A DNA stretch of 64,000 nucleotides, taken from Diaporthe sp. PMI_573 (Eukaryota; Ascomycota; Sordariomycetes; Diaporthales; Diaporthaceae). Below, piece after piece: positions 9,882-21,614 of this stretch; position 1 is the stretch's first letter; the number at the start of each line of letters is the position of its first letter. Location of the stretch: contig JAJTUP010000130.1 in assembly GCA_021399435.1 (NCBI GenBank), positions 1 to 64,000 of the forward strand. The letters run 5' to 3'. The position numbers and the translations under genes are program-made. The notes beneath the pieces were generated by a model. That model was given only the letters and a program-made list of their open reading frames with translations. It did no database searches and was not told the DNA's origin.

Positions 9882-11053
9882 GTATATGACTTAGGTAGTG
9901 CTTAAGGTGTTGCACAATCGGCGCACGTGAAAAACATCTTTTCAGTAACTTGGAGGTACAAATTCTCCAAGTTGTGCTTCGGGGCACACGAGTCAAGAAT
10001 TGGGGGCATTCGTTTGTGATTACTGACTAGGACTGCGAGGAGCTTCGCGGCGACAGAATCAGCCGTGAATATCTCCATCTTGATAGTATCAGGTCTGCTT
10101 CAGACCAGGTTATTGATCAGGAGCATAGAGAATAAGTTTAACTAGCTAAGCCTCGTAGGCGCAGAGCGGTGTGCGTGGGCGGAATTATATTTGATCATGG
10201 TTCGAAAGGTTTGAATGCGCGTATTCGTTATCTCAGGATGTTTTGACCTGGCTGCGCGATATTCTATTTTGGACCACCTCTTCCAGATTAGTGAACATGT
10301 CGGCCTACTCAGCGCCAAGCGTTATCTGCATGCCCAGCCTACTCAGAGCCAAGCGTTATCTGCATGCCCAGCCTACTCAGAGCCAAGCTTGGGGGCCAAG
10401 CTTCGGCTACTCTGTGGAGCGTACGGGGCAGTCAGGTTTCGAAGAGGCCAACAGCTATGTCGCGGAAGGAAAGTGAACAGCTGCAGCCAGCTGGCAGGAA
10501 GCTGGCAGCCCGCCCAAGCCGTGCCATTCCATTTCGTTTTGGATGCTGCGAGGCCACGCTGCTTGCTTCCTCCTGCTTGTGCACCGCATCGCTCATGAAT
10601 ACAAGACAATCATTACGCACCACATACCCAGTACTTCTTTTCGGCGGAACCCAATTGATTCATGAATCCGTGAAATCACTATGATAGCTAAAGGATAAAA
10701 GCCAATAAGCCCTGGACTGAGGACCCGGATCTCCTTAAATGCACATGTGCACACCAGCGCAATCTTAAGATCATCCGAGAACAATCCCATGGCTGAAACC
10801 GACACAAAACAAGCTGAACAGTGCACGCGCCCGAGATTCTCATCAACGGAGCTTATGTGGAGCGTATGCGCAGGGGAGTCAATTAAAGGAAGTACATTTA
10901 CTAGCTTTCTGGCTACACATCAAGCTCATGATGGTAGAGTCATTGCTAAAACTAAAACCAGACGGCCTTTGCGGCGCAGCTGAAATCTTTGACGAAGAGG
11001 ACAAACTAAAACTCTTGGTTCGTGTAATAAAAGATGCTCCCTGCACACTACTC
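9882..11053. other. Intergenic, about 1.2 kb
   Basis: No gene is recognised. It carries a 34-bp tandem repeat (listed separately). This is the promoter side of the P450 at 9881 and the 3' side of the GMC gene. Confidence 0.5.
10303..10390. repeat. 34-bp tandem repeat, about 2.5 copies
   Basis: The unit begins GCCTACTCAG(C/A)GCCAAGC and contains TTATCTGCATGCCCA. Copies start at 10303, 10337 and 10371, and they are almost identical, which points to a recent duplication. It lies upstream of the P450 gene at 9881. No function is known. Confidence 0.8.
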
Positions 11054-13187
11054 CTAGTAGATGGTGTTCTTGATATCATCGGCGAGCTTCTCGGCCAAGA
11101 TGTCTATTCAAGTCAGTAACGAACTGTTTCCGATTGAAGAACGATTACAGCACTTACAAACTTGTGTATAAGGCGAAGGCCCTGGTGGCAAGAAAGGGAA
11201 TGCAGACCCATCGATCACTCTCACTATACGATGTCAGTGTAGTCCTTGAGGTTGTGCATTGTTTTTCTGGGTACGCTGATCCGGGACTTACACCTTTGCA
11301 CTCCAATTACACGTCCTCGGTTATCCAACACGGCGTCAGGGTCTGAGACCTTCCCCATCTTGTTGGTTGCTGCAGCGTGGTAGATGGTGCTGCCTCGCTG
11401 CGCAATGAATGAGGCAAGCTCGTCATCGGTTTGGACAGCCTGACCAGGAAGTACCTCATCGCCAACCAGGATAGGAGCCATAGCCGAGCTGTTGAGGGCC
11501 TGGCGCATGCGTTTGAGCGCAGCGATTGTGACCTCAACGTCGGTCTGGGAGCTGAACCAGTTAGGATCGATGACTGGCGCCACGGCCATGTCCGCGGACT
11601 GGATCGTAACCGAGCCAACGGAACGAGGGGCCATCGACCACGCCTGCATGATAGCATAGTTGGCACCCTCCTGTGGCACTGAGGCGCCGTTTGGGTAGAC
11701 TGCGTATGCTACCTCGGGCCAATCTGCGGGCAATGCGTCCAGATCTGTACCTGTCAGTAGATGCTTGACGAGGTTATTTACATTCCGGCTGTTTTTACTC
11801 ACAGGCCTTGGTGTCATCGGAGAACCCAGTCCTGAACTCCTCTGGGATCTTCTCAAGTCCGAACAGGTCGCCTCCTGGGGCAGTCAAGGGGCCAGTGCGG
11901 TTGGCCTTGTACTCTTCAACAACTGCTGCGGCGTACTCGGGATCTTGGCTCAGCCGCGTGTTGGTGGTGAGATCGACCTCGTACATTATGAATGTGGTGG
12001 CCTGGTCCTGCAAGTTCTGGCCCACGCCGGGCCTATCTGCAACCACACTGATGTTGTACCGATCCAGCAGGGCCTTAGGCCCGACACCAGAGACCTGCAG
12101 GAGATGGGGTGACTGGAAGACGCCTGCCGATAGAATGACCTCCTTGCCCGCAGAGATAGTGTACGAGCAGTTGGTCGTTGTCGAGGTTACCTCGACACCT
12201 GTGGCAGTCTTCTGGTCATCGAATATGATGCGCTGAGCGAATGTATAGTCGAAGACAGCGAGATTAGGACGCCCGAGAACAGGGTCAAGATAGGCTGTCT
12301 TTGAGGTCTGTCTAGTAGCCTCTGGTGCTTGGATGGTATAGAGATTCCAGGCCCACCCTAGATTGATGCCATCTACGAAGGCCGAGGCCTGAGGGATGCC
12401 GATTGCCTCGAGGCCGAAAGCGACCCAGGTGCTCCAAGACTGTACGTATGCTCCGAAAGTAACGGGGAGTGTTCCATTGGTCACGGCGTTGGCTGCGGGG
12501 AGTGAGGTGGTGGCGTTCGCTGAGCGAGCACCGGCTTTCGGTGGGGAGTACTTCATGGCCTTGTGGTAGTACTGCACCATGTTCTTGTACGTATAAGATT
12601 GATCGTCGACAACGTCGGCCCATTTCTGATGTGCACCTGTGCAGCTATGTCCATAGTTCATGAAGTTCAAGACGCCACTACCGCCGAGCTACGAAGCAGT
12701 GGTCAGTCACTAGCATGTTCCCTCCCAAATACCAGAGAGTATACGAGTGGAAGAAGCTTACCGCTTTACCTCGCATGTACGAGGCCGTTCGGTTCAAGAG
12801 AGCCTGGTAAGTGTGTCAGTAACGGATGACATCTTGGAGTGTCAGTCCCGCAAGTACCTCCTGAGGCGTGACACTGAAGCCCCAATTCAGCTCGGCAGCG
12901 TTCAGGTACAGCTGGCCGGCGTAGCCTGGCACCTGAGTCAAGTTTCCTGCGAGAACCTCTGGGTTCGTCCCGGCCTCAATAACAGCGACGTTGATGTCGG
13001 CATTTTCAGTGAGCCTGTTCGCAAGAACCAGGCCAGCAGTGCCACCGCCCACAATGACATAGTCGAAAGTTTGCGTAGCTGGGGTGCATTCTGCACGTGG
13101 CTTAGGACTTGGGGCACCTAAAACATGGTTGCCGCAGTGAAGCAGCAGTGTCGAAAGCAGAAACGAGTGGCTTGACAGGAACCGCAT
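11054..13187 (-). CDS. Secreted FAD-dependent GMC oxidoreductase
   Basis: Flavin alcohol/aldehyde oxidase or dehydrogenase of the glucose-methanol-choline family, comparable to PatE of the patulin pathway. Six exons (13187-12858, 12803-12762, 12688-11803, 11750-11292, 11223-11158, 11103-11054) join in phase to 610 aa, the usual family length. An N-terminal signal peptide ends near VLGAPSP. The FAD dinucleotide motif is [16 protein letters not shown] signature 1 covers ALGGSG, and the central region has [11 protein letters not shown]. The catalytic His is present in [13 protein letters not shown]. At the C-terminus, where GMC enzymes usually have PPGH or a His/Asn, this protein has PPGPSPYTQ, so the second active-site residue appears replaced. 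Many N-glycosylation sites fit secretion or a vesicular location. The start is divergent from the hydrolase at 14765. Confidence 0.9.
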
Positions 13188-14764
13188 AATGAACGAATAT
13201 CCCCTACGGTAGAGGGATGCAGATTACGTTGGCGACGTATAGAAGAAAAAGGTCAAATGATAGAGATTCTAGGAAGGACTGGACATCGTGGTGTATACTG
13301 CTGTGAATTGGGACATGGGCGCAGCCACAAGGGGAAAGGGGTTTGCCTAAGCACCGAAGCTTCAATATCCCGCGGCGCCCAGGCTTTTCGGACATGCGGA
13401 TGTAATTTTGTCTCGACATCAACAGACCCTCTATCATGAAAAATAAGCTTCAATCAAATTTAATGGCCAATCTTTTGTGGGGATCCCACTTCAGCCCGGA
13501 CGGAACTGAGCAGAGGAGATCGCACCATGAAAGTGTTTTATTCACATAGTATATACATGATTGAATTATGAATGTAAACTTGTTGATCCTTTAATAACTA
13601 AATTCGAAATTAGTTAGAATGGTTTATACAACTATAGTATAGTAATTATAAATATTTAAATTTTAAATTTTAGTATATTTGTCAGATTATCACCCTTTTA
13701 GGTATGTGGGACGTGTAATTATGGTCCAATTGATGGGGTGGTAACTGTGTGTATTGTGATGATGTCTTGTCTTGGTTCCTTGGTGGGACCCCGCCCGTAA
13801 GGGGGGTTGGTTTTGTCATGATTCAACCATTGATGCCTCAGGCACCTAACCCAAAGCACCCGTCACATCTGACAATATTATTTATTTTAATATATTATTT
13901 ACTTTAATATACTATTTATTTATTTATCTTATTCATTTTAATATATTATTTATTTCTAAAAAATAGCTTAAAGATTCACATAGATATTCGTGAAAGTAAC
14001 TTTTAAAAATATTTTTAGTAAGTTACCTATATTTGATAAATTACATTAATGGCTTTCGAAATGAAGTGTATATTTCTTTAAATGAATAAACGAACGATGG
14101 GTCTTAATTTTCACGGGAAATCCACAGTAAGCCGTTGTTGCACACCTTGTTGCATAGTTGAGGTCACGAACGAGGCGGGCTGCCTACCCGACCCGCCGGT
14201 ACCTCCCACACCTCGTGTTCCAGCACTTCTTTACCCAATGCATCCCGAATGCTCCATAACACTTACTACTCACAATCTGTTGTAGAGTGGCGAGTCATAT
14301 ATCTGGGGTGCTGACTCAGTTGAAAGGCCTGGACTTTCATTCGTGTGTACCAGCCACCTGGCCCACGGATACAGTTATCTTCAATGACATTGCAATGAGG
14401 CTGATTCCGTAGCCCAAGCCGAGTCAAGCTCACTGAATTGTCTTGGTAGTGAATCATGACCCGGCGGCTTTCGGGAAATCCGCCGTGTACGGAGTACCCG
14501 GTGCCGAACCCCAAGAAAACTTGGGCACGTGGTGACGATCCTTGGATCATACTCCCTAGTAACCAGTTGTGGTGACACGTCTTCAGGACCCTCAAATTAA
14601 ACATGACTACGGAGTTGTGGACATCCATGGTCCAGGGCGTTTACTTCTCGACCATCATAGGATACTTTGGAGCTATACGAATGCGGAACCCACATACACC
14701 CTTGTGCTGCCGGTTTGTTTACTCTTAACAGCCACAACGGAACTTGACCCTCGGAAGGACCAGC
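13188..14764. promoter_or_regulatory. Divergent promoter of GMC and MBL genes, invaded by a solo LTR
   Basis: 1.6 kb between divergent starts. It holds AT-rich sequence at 13545-13679 and 13880-14070 on both sides of a solo LTR. No coding gene is convincing; the ORFs at 14266-14628 and 14381-14578 have no recognisable features. Confidence 0.55.
13680..13874 (-). repeat. Solo LTR, copia family copy 2 (195 bp)
   Basis: Ends are TGTCAGAT...ATCTGACA, with a perfect 5-bp target duplication ATATT at 13675-13679 and 13875-13879. It is nearly identical to the copy at 18850 and has the same orientation as the LTR at 183. No internal retrotransposon sequence is attached, so the element was lost by LTR-LTR recombination. 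Confidence 0.9.
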
Positions 14765-15918
14765 ATGTCCGCCTCAAACCTCCCACGGGTTGACAACATC
14801 CCCGAGTCCTCCACTACGGTTGATGTCCGTGTTATCGATACGTATGATCCCTGGTCTCTCCTTACTCTGTGGGACTGCTGACTGACATAGCCCAAATTAG
14901 AAACACGACCGTTCACCTTAACCCCGAACTATTCTGGCGACCCAAAGTCGACGGCTTCACGGGACTACACGCGCCTATATACTGTTTCCTGGTGTCGAAC
15001 AACAGAACTGGCCAGCATGTGCTCTTTGACCTCGGCACGCGACCAGATTGGCGCAACTATGCCCCCAAAACGGTGGATCTGATATCTGCCACAACGGTGA
15101 TAACACCAGGAACTGACGTGTCCACCATGCTGGACCATGCGGCCGACAGCGGCCACACCAATGTCCGTAGCACCGATATCTCGGCCGTTATCTGGTCCCA
15201 CAATCACTTCGACCATATCGGCGACGTGACTCGCTTCCCCAAAAGTACGGCACTGGTAGTTGGTCCCGGCGTCCGCGCCGTGACGTGGCCGGGCTGGCCT
15301 ACGCGTGCGGACGCCATCGTTCTCGACGCAGATATCGAGGGCCGTGAGGTAGTAGAAATAGCCTTTGACACGGGCCTGAAGATTGGGAGATTCGACGCCT
15401 TCGACTATTTTGGTGACGGGTCCTTCTACCTCCTCGATGCGCCGGGGCATGCCGTAGGACATTCTTGCGCCTTGGCACGCACGACGGCCGCTAATGAGGA
15501 GGGAGGATCGTCGTTTGTCTTTATGGGGGCCGATGCGTGTCATCATGTTGGTGTTCTACGGCCGAGTGCGTATCATCCACTGCCATCTGGCGAGAAGCTG
15601 CAGCAATTCCTGGCAGAGGATTCGGGGCTATGTCCCGGCCTGCTGCTGGATTCGTGCCTCTCTAGAAAATCAGATCCTTTTTTTGAAGTGGCAGCTCCGA
15701 GTCTCATCTTCCCAGACAAGGATGCGTCCTTCGACACTGTTAGCAAGATTCAGCAGCTGGACGGGCTGGAAAGTGTATTTGTGGTTATGGCTCATGATCA
15801 TTCAATACGAGACACAATCCCGTTGTTCCCGAAGAGAATCAATGGATGGAAGACATCCGGAATCAAGGGGGAGTCTCGTTGGGCTTTTTGTCGGGATCTA
15901 TACAACCCTCAGAAATAA
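14765..15918 (+). CDS. Metallo-beta-lactamase-fold hydrolase (lactonase-like)
   Basis: Exons 14765-14841 and 14901-15918 give 364 aa. The zinc motif is SHNHFDHIGD (HxHxDH), followed by further metal ligands in APGHAVGH, GADACHH and a late MAHDHS. The overall layout, with an early LFDLGT strand, resembles AHL-lactonase/AttM-like enzymes more than the shorter thioesterase-type MBLs (AptB, VrtG) that release TE-less NR-PKS products. Since the PKS here has its own esterase, a role in opening or closing a lactone or in ester hydrolysis is more likely; this is inference. Divergent from the GMC gene. No defects are seen. Confidence 0.85.
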
Positions 15919-16513
15919 CACGAACGCGGGGAAAGACACATGTCTGGATACCCGGGTACTTTTGTAGCTTGAATTCCACATTGTCTCATGTGACCCCAGC
16001 AGTGCTGATGAGGACTAGATTTCGAATCTTGATGTTCATTTCTGTAACTATAAGGTCAATAACTCTGTAAAGCAGTGGGAACTTTGAACAAATCGCTTCT
16101 CCTATACTAAGTGCGGTTCAATCTCAATCAGATAGGTCGAAACAATGGGGTCATCACCGAGAAATGCCGTTTTCAGTTACCCTGGTGGGCCCAATCTCCT
16201 GACACGGAAGAACAACCGAGATTTACTCATAGTCATCACCTACGGCTCAGCGGAGGAGGCTGTTTTCAATCGATCTGCTTCGTGAAATGGAAAATGTGGT
16301 CGGTCTATCCTGGAGCTAATGTGGTGTACGACACTGTCTCTTTGATCTGAAATTTCACATGTATTCTCTGAAGGAATAGTCTCAGACTTTTCAGGCTATC
16401 TATATGGATCGCTATCGTTTTGGTAGCGCTGAAAGACACTTATCCTAGAAATCGCCCACGCCAGTTGGATTTAGACAAGCAAGAATTCTTTGTCAAGCCA
16501 TCCTTCTTCCCAT
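15919..16513. other. Intergenic between convergent genes
   Basis: 595 bp with the 3' regions of the MBL and methyltransferase genes. Nothing else is recognised. Confidence 0.5.
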
Positions 16514-17503
16514 TCACACCTTACGCACCGAATACCTATATTGGCAAAAGCGCAAAGTCTTTGAGGGGTTCGGGTCTCCCGTTATCTCCTTCCTCTTCGC
16601 CCAGTAATTGTCATCTATGTCGAGCAATTTCAGGTCTACCACCTCGGCAGTGGTTACCCATTTCGTCCCCGTCAATTCGCCAACCTCATCCCACAAGGCT
16701 TGCCACGTAGTTGGGGTGTGCAGATCGCGCTTGAGCTTGTCCAAAGTCCAAGTTTCAAAGGGATCCAGGGGTTCAGCCTGGCCCGTGTGACGTCCGACAA
16801 TGAGCGCGTTCTTGGCGTCCGGTTTGAAGAACTTGACGAGACGCATTGCCAGCTTGATCTGCTCCTCGTGGTTGAACAAGTGGAAGAGGAATGTTCCATG
16901 AATGATGTCGACCTTGCCATGTAGGACGTCAAGCGACTTGTCCGAGTGGTCCAGCATGTCGCCCGTGACAAACTTCAGGCCGCACTTGCCCTCGTCCTTG
17001 AACAAATCGTACCCTTGCTCGATGAACTTGGGGTACAAATCTGTGCCGATCAGGTTCTCGGCAGGTACGCCATCATAGAGGAGATGACGGAGCACCTGAC
17101 CGAAGCAGCATCCGGCATCCAGAAATATATCGCCTGCCTTAATGCGGGTGATGATCTCAGGATACTCGGGGAACTCTTCCATGTAGTCTGCCAGGAAGCG
17201 CCAGGACCCAATGCACGGGTATGGGAAGACTTCCCATGCCTTGGCCCTCTACAGTGTGACCGAGTCAGCTTTGGTATCCCCCAAAACAAGGAGCCATGGG
17301 TCACTGCGTCTTACAATATCGTGGACATGCTCCTCAACTTTGTCCGCTGGTATGCCGCTATATTCCCTCAAGAGCCTGAAAGTCTTCTCAATGTTCTTTC
17401 GGTCTTCTGGCAAATCTTTGTCGAAATGCCACGTGCTCGGGTACGCAGCGCCTCCTCGCTGAAAGTCCTCGGTGGTAAGGGTAGAAGTGGTAACGGTAGA
17501 CAT
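16514..17503 (-). CDS. SAM-dependent methyltransferase, AusD/AdrK/Trt5-like
   Basis: Exons 17503-17315 and 17248-16514 (donor GTAAGA, acceptor CTGTAG) give 307 aa. The segment WEVFPYPCIGSWRFL and the SAM motif IFLDAGCCFGQVLRHL are hallmarks of the small class I methyltransferases found in DMOA-type meroterpenoid clusters, where they methylate a carboxyl group before prenylation or later steps. Later motifs are GTDLYPKF and IIHGTFLFHLF. By analogy it may esterify the carboxyl of the C-methylated orsellinic acid. The analogy is to a family, not proof of substrate. No prenyltransferase or terpene cyclase is visible in the window. Confidence 0.85.
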
Positions 17504-18849
17504 GTTGAAATTAGTTTGTTCTGAGCAAATTAGACGATTGAATGTTTAGAAGGAAGAGCTAGTCCACATTCAAGGGTTCCAGTCTATGTCTGGTGTGATT
17601 TGGGAATGCGCTCCGAAAGAGGACCTCTTGATCGACAGAAACAAATGGTCGAGCTTCAATTTATGCCATCTGTAGCCAAGTCCCATGCGTTTCCCAGGTG
17701 CTAACAAGTCAGGCCAATGCACAAGCAAGACCTTTGACAGCTTAAGAGCTTCTGGCGGCTGAACTTCGGTACCACATTTGACGCTGCTCTTACGCTATCC
17801 ACCCTGTACCTCTCCTTTGCGCCAACCCGGGTTACCTGAGCTCCCCAGGTTCTCTATGTCCTGTAAGGATTCTGGATTGGTTCATTCGTTGGCCCCTGCA
17901 GGTACTGAGTTCGGGCTGCGGAAGCCCCGTGGGAGACCTGGACCCTTGAGTCTTGAGTCCCGGTTTTAGACCACGTCTCTCCAAGCATCTCAAACTTTAA
18001 CTTGTATACGAACTCTCTATTGGCGATTTTGGACATGTCAGGTCACACTTTGCGCAGTCGGCTCACCAACGCGACTCGGGGTGGAGAAGTCTCTATGCAA
18101 AACGTGGGGTGCCTGCAGAGACCTAGTTGGTGGAACGATTATCTCGTGTGGAGTTCAAACTACGGTGTACAGATAGCCAGCGATGTTCAGCTTGCCAGCG
18201 TTTCACTTTAGTCAAGCGAAACCGAGCTAGTGGCCCTCAGCTGTCGCCTGCCTATGGATCCACCACTTCTCTGCTCGCTATTTGGATGCAACACACGGTG
18301 GATCAGTATTGATTTCTTAACGTACACAGTATTCGGTTACACACTCTCCAACACGCAGTACAAACTGTTACTAGGCTCTGAACTTATTTCACAATATTAT
18401 AAATATCAGTTAAAGGGGCCAAATGTTGTAGAGAAAGCGCTGCATCTGAGGATTAAGATAGATCCATGTAACGAGCCATGGCCATACACTGAAGATTCCT
18501 TCATGCGAGTAATTCATCCCGGCTCCCCCGTGGAGAAAACAAGGCTGCCGGCGGCTTGCGGTTGCAAGCGAACTGGCCACAGCCCGACGACCCGAGTCAA
18601 ACGCCGTATCTCAACTAGTCATGCGAGAGACAGCGGCATCAACCTTAATACAAAGCTTGACATTACTCGTCTTGCTGCCACGTTGAGAGCTCCGCTCCGG
18701 TGGAGGTGGATCCCGCTGCCGCGGTCAGCTCAGTTGCGACATTACCCCCGCTGGTCATGCGCCCCGCCCAAAGGCGGCAGAGCCTTATCTGCGGGGGTCG
18801 AGCTAGAAACGATGTTGCTGAGCCGCAGGGACCGGTGACCCTTAGATCC

Positions 18850-19042
18850 TGTCAGATGTGACGGGTGCTTTGGGTTAGGTGCCTGAGGCATCAATGGTTG
18901 AATCATGACAAAACCAGCCCCTTACGGGTGGGGTCCCACCAAGGAACCAAGACAAGACATCATCACAATACACACAGTTACCACCCCATCAATTGGACCA
19001 TAATTACACGTCCCACATACCTAAAAAGGTGATAATCTGACA
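18850..19042 (+). repeat. Solo LTR, copia family copy 3 (193 bp)
   Basis: TGTCAGAT...ATCTGACA with a perfect 5-bp duplication GATCC at 18845-18849 and 19043-19047. It is opposite in orientation to copies 1 and 2 and differs from copy 2 at only a few positions. Confidence 0.9.
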
Positions 19043-19049
19043 GATCCTA

Positions 19050-19740
19050 TTAGCTGCGAATCTCATGTTCTCTCAAGGCCGCTCCAGTACCCCATGCGCG
19101 CGCTGTTTCCATATACTAAGTACTTAGATTACTTAGTATACTTTTCTTTAGTATTTAAATACACCTACCTACAACTTATATTTCCTGAGTAACTAAAAAG
19201 CCTTTTATAATATATATTAACTTATATATTATAAAAGGTTTTTTAAAAGAGGTTTTTAAAAATATATAATAATTTATATTAAAACTTTATTCGATTTTAT
19301 ACCTTTAGGATATATATAAATTAGGAGTATAATCAGTAAACTTTAGATAATAGTATAATAAATGTTTCGTTATAAATTATTAATTTTATTACTATTAATA
19401 CTAATAATATTTTTAAAATTTAATAATTAAAAAGAAAGTAACTAAAAGCTTATAAGAGATTTTAAGTCTTTTAAAATATAAAGAACTGTATTAACCTTTT
19501 ATTATAATTATCATTGTTTTTTTAAGCGCTAGGTCTTAAGCACTCACTACTATATAAAGGTACTATATATATTTTTATATATAAGGGATTATAAACTAAA
19601 CCACACTTAAAATTTAAATATTTAAAGTCAAAGTTTAAAAAATAAGTAGTTTTAACATAACTAAGTTAAATGGTATATCAAGTCTTCGCTGAAATATATT
19701 AATGCGACTAATTTCGTATGTAGGGGTGCCTCTAGTATTT
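19050..19740. other. AT-rich island
   Basis: About 690 bp dominated by TA, TTTAAA and TATATA. No gene or clear TE ends are visible. The composition is that of RIP-mutated ascomycete repeats; a RIP index would be needed to confirm this. Confidence 0.6.
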
Positions 19741-20101
19741 TAGGTTGTTGTAAGTACCTCAAGGTACCTTTACCTTGAAAGTCCACACCGATCACCAATA
19801 CGGCAGTACGGAGTACTCCATCTCTCTTTCAGACCGACCAGACTAGCCGAGTCGAAGCGCCGCTTAGGAGGCGTTCAGAGTGGGAAATCGCTGAAGCTAC
19901 AAGGACCCACTGCTATCGCTGGACATGGCAGGGAGGCTTCATTTGGTGGGGCCACGCTAGTATCAACGGTATTCAACACACTCCGCTGTCCGAATTCGAA
20001 ATCAGAGGCCAATTCATAGTTCACCTGGTGTCAGGTCGAGGTCGAGTCCAACCCTTGTGCAAAGAAGTATCTCCTTCCGAAAAACGGTTCACTTGGTCGA
20101 C

Positions 20102-21614
20102 ATGGCTCGCGTAAGACGGAGTTGGACAAGCAAAGAAGATGAGCTTCTGCGCCATGCAGTGATGGCTGGTAAGGCCCCCATCTAGTAATTTTCAGTGCTC
20201 AAGCAGAATGCTGCCCCCCCCCCCCGCCAATGCAGTAACTGATTGACATGTTGTCTCATCAGCTGAACAACAGAACCAACCTCTTCGTTGGCGCGAGCTT
20301 GCGAAGGCAGTCCCCGGTAGATCAAACAAGGACTGCCGCCGGAGGTGGTGGAATAGTCTCGCGGATGGCAGGACCATGGGCCTCTGGTCCGAGAATGAGG
20401 ATGAACGTCTATTCGCTGCCATCCAGCGATGGGGCACGAATTGGACCAAAGTGGCTTCTGAAGTCGGATCAAGAAGCGCAGATCAGTGCTCAAGTCACTG
20501 GAACCACGTCCTGGACCCTAAGATCAATTATTGCGACTGGACACCAGAAGAGGTGTGTTTATCCACCAAAGGGCTATTGGCGGCACACTCCACAACATGG
20601 CAGACTGACTGGTTCAATCAGGACGCAGACCTTCTCCATGAAGTTTTGACCAACGGCACCAAGTGGGCACAAATCGCGAGCTATCACACTCCAACTAGGA
20701 CTACGCTTGCACTCAAGAATCGATACTCCACTTTGAGGGTCAAAAACGAAAACAGAAGCCGGACACGCCAGAATCACCCTAGTCCATCCTCTGGACATGC
20801 AACACTGCAAAGCATCCACGCTCAGGCGAGTTTTAGAAACTCTGAGGGAGTCAGCATATCGAATTCGAGCGACAACAGCGAATCCATGCAATCCGATGAC
20901 GTGGAAGAGGAGGAAGAGGAAAGAGAGCCCGTGAAAGAAAAGGGCAAAGTGATACGTACATGGCTCGAGGATGTTAGCAGCGACATGGACACCCAGACCG
21001 ACGGCGGCGTGGTGAAGCGCCCCTCAGGGCCAAGTGACACTCCGCCTGTGAGAATGGAGGGGATCAATGTTGCAATGACAGACAACACGGCCTGGTATGA
21101 GTATCCGAAGGAAAGTGTCCTTCCAACTCCAGATATGAACGAGGACAGTGGCGTAGCCATGGACGAGTATTTGCAACTCGACCCAGCTCTGCTGCAAGAC
21201 CAAGCTGCAGAGCCATCCTTCAGCTTGCCCACAGGTTGTTACTTTGCGCAAGAGCCGCCAAGTCCACCTAAGCGAGATACATCTCACCTTTCACATGGGT
21301 TGAGCACTCCAAATCAACCCGTTTCAGGCACCGCTAGATGCACTCAACCTACCCAGGCGCCTTCGCTGGAGGGAAACAACAAGGGTACGGAGAGCAATGA
21401 CTGGGTCATGGGGAACAAGACCCCCTCCGTGTCAAAATCGACGCCTTCTTTCCCATCACTCGCGCCACATGATGGGACACAATCAGCACCAAAGTCGAAA
21501 AAGTTTCGAGTGTCAATAACACTCACTTGCGATGAGGCCCAGCTGGCTTCAGCCATGACGCAGCTAACAGGTTTTGGGACTGGCTTGTCTATCAGTGTGG
21601 AAACATGTGCGTAG
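20102..21614 (+). CDS. MYB-type transcription factor with three SANT/Myb repeats
   Basis: Exons 20102-20168, 20263-20552 and 20622-21614 give 449 aa. Repeat 1 spans SWTSKEDELL to RRWWNSL, repeat 2 LWSENEDERL to SSHWNHVLD, and repeat 3 DWTPEEDADLL to KNRYSTL, with tryptophans at the expected spacing; in repeat 3 the last Trp is Tyr. After the DNA-binding part comes a long low-complexity tail with an acidic run (EEEEEE region near residue 235) and many Ser/Pro, probably the activation region. Intron 1 holds a poly-C tract. Divergent from the methyltransferase. It is the only transcription factor in the cluster and so a candidate pathway regulator, unusual because most fungal clusters use Zn2Cys6 proteins. 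Confidence 0.85.

Larger units (their letters stand above)
17504..20101. promoter_or_regulatory. Divergent promoter region of methyltransferase and MYB genes, with solo LTR and AT island
   Basis: 2.6 kb without a convincing gene. The ORF at 18230-18838 is open but shows no domain, poor codon character and ends at the LTR. 19050-19740 is an AT-rich island of RIP-like composition, including a nearly palindromic stretch around 19210-19240. Normal composition returns before the MYB start. Confidence 0.55.

Noticed and set aside
18230..18838. 202-aa ORF as a gene
   Set aside because: No domain, no good codon character, no splice signals, and it ends at the LTR boundary.
183..19042. The three ~195-bp repeats as MITEs
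   Set aside because: 5-bp target duplications, TG...CA ends and the attached PBS plus gag at copy 1 show they are LTRs, two of them solo.
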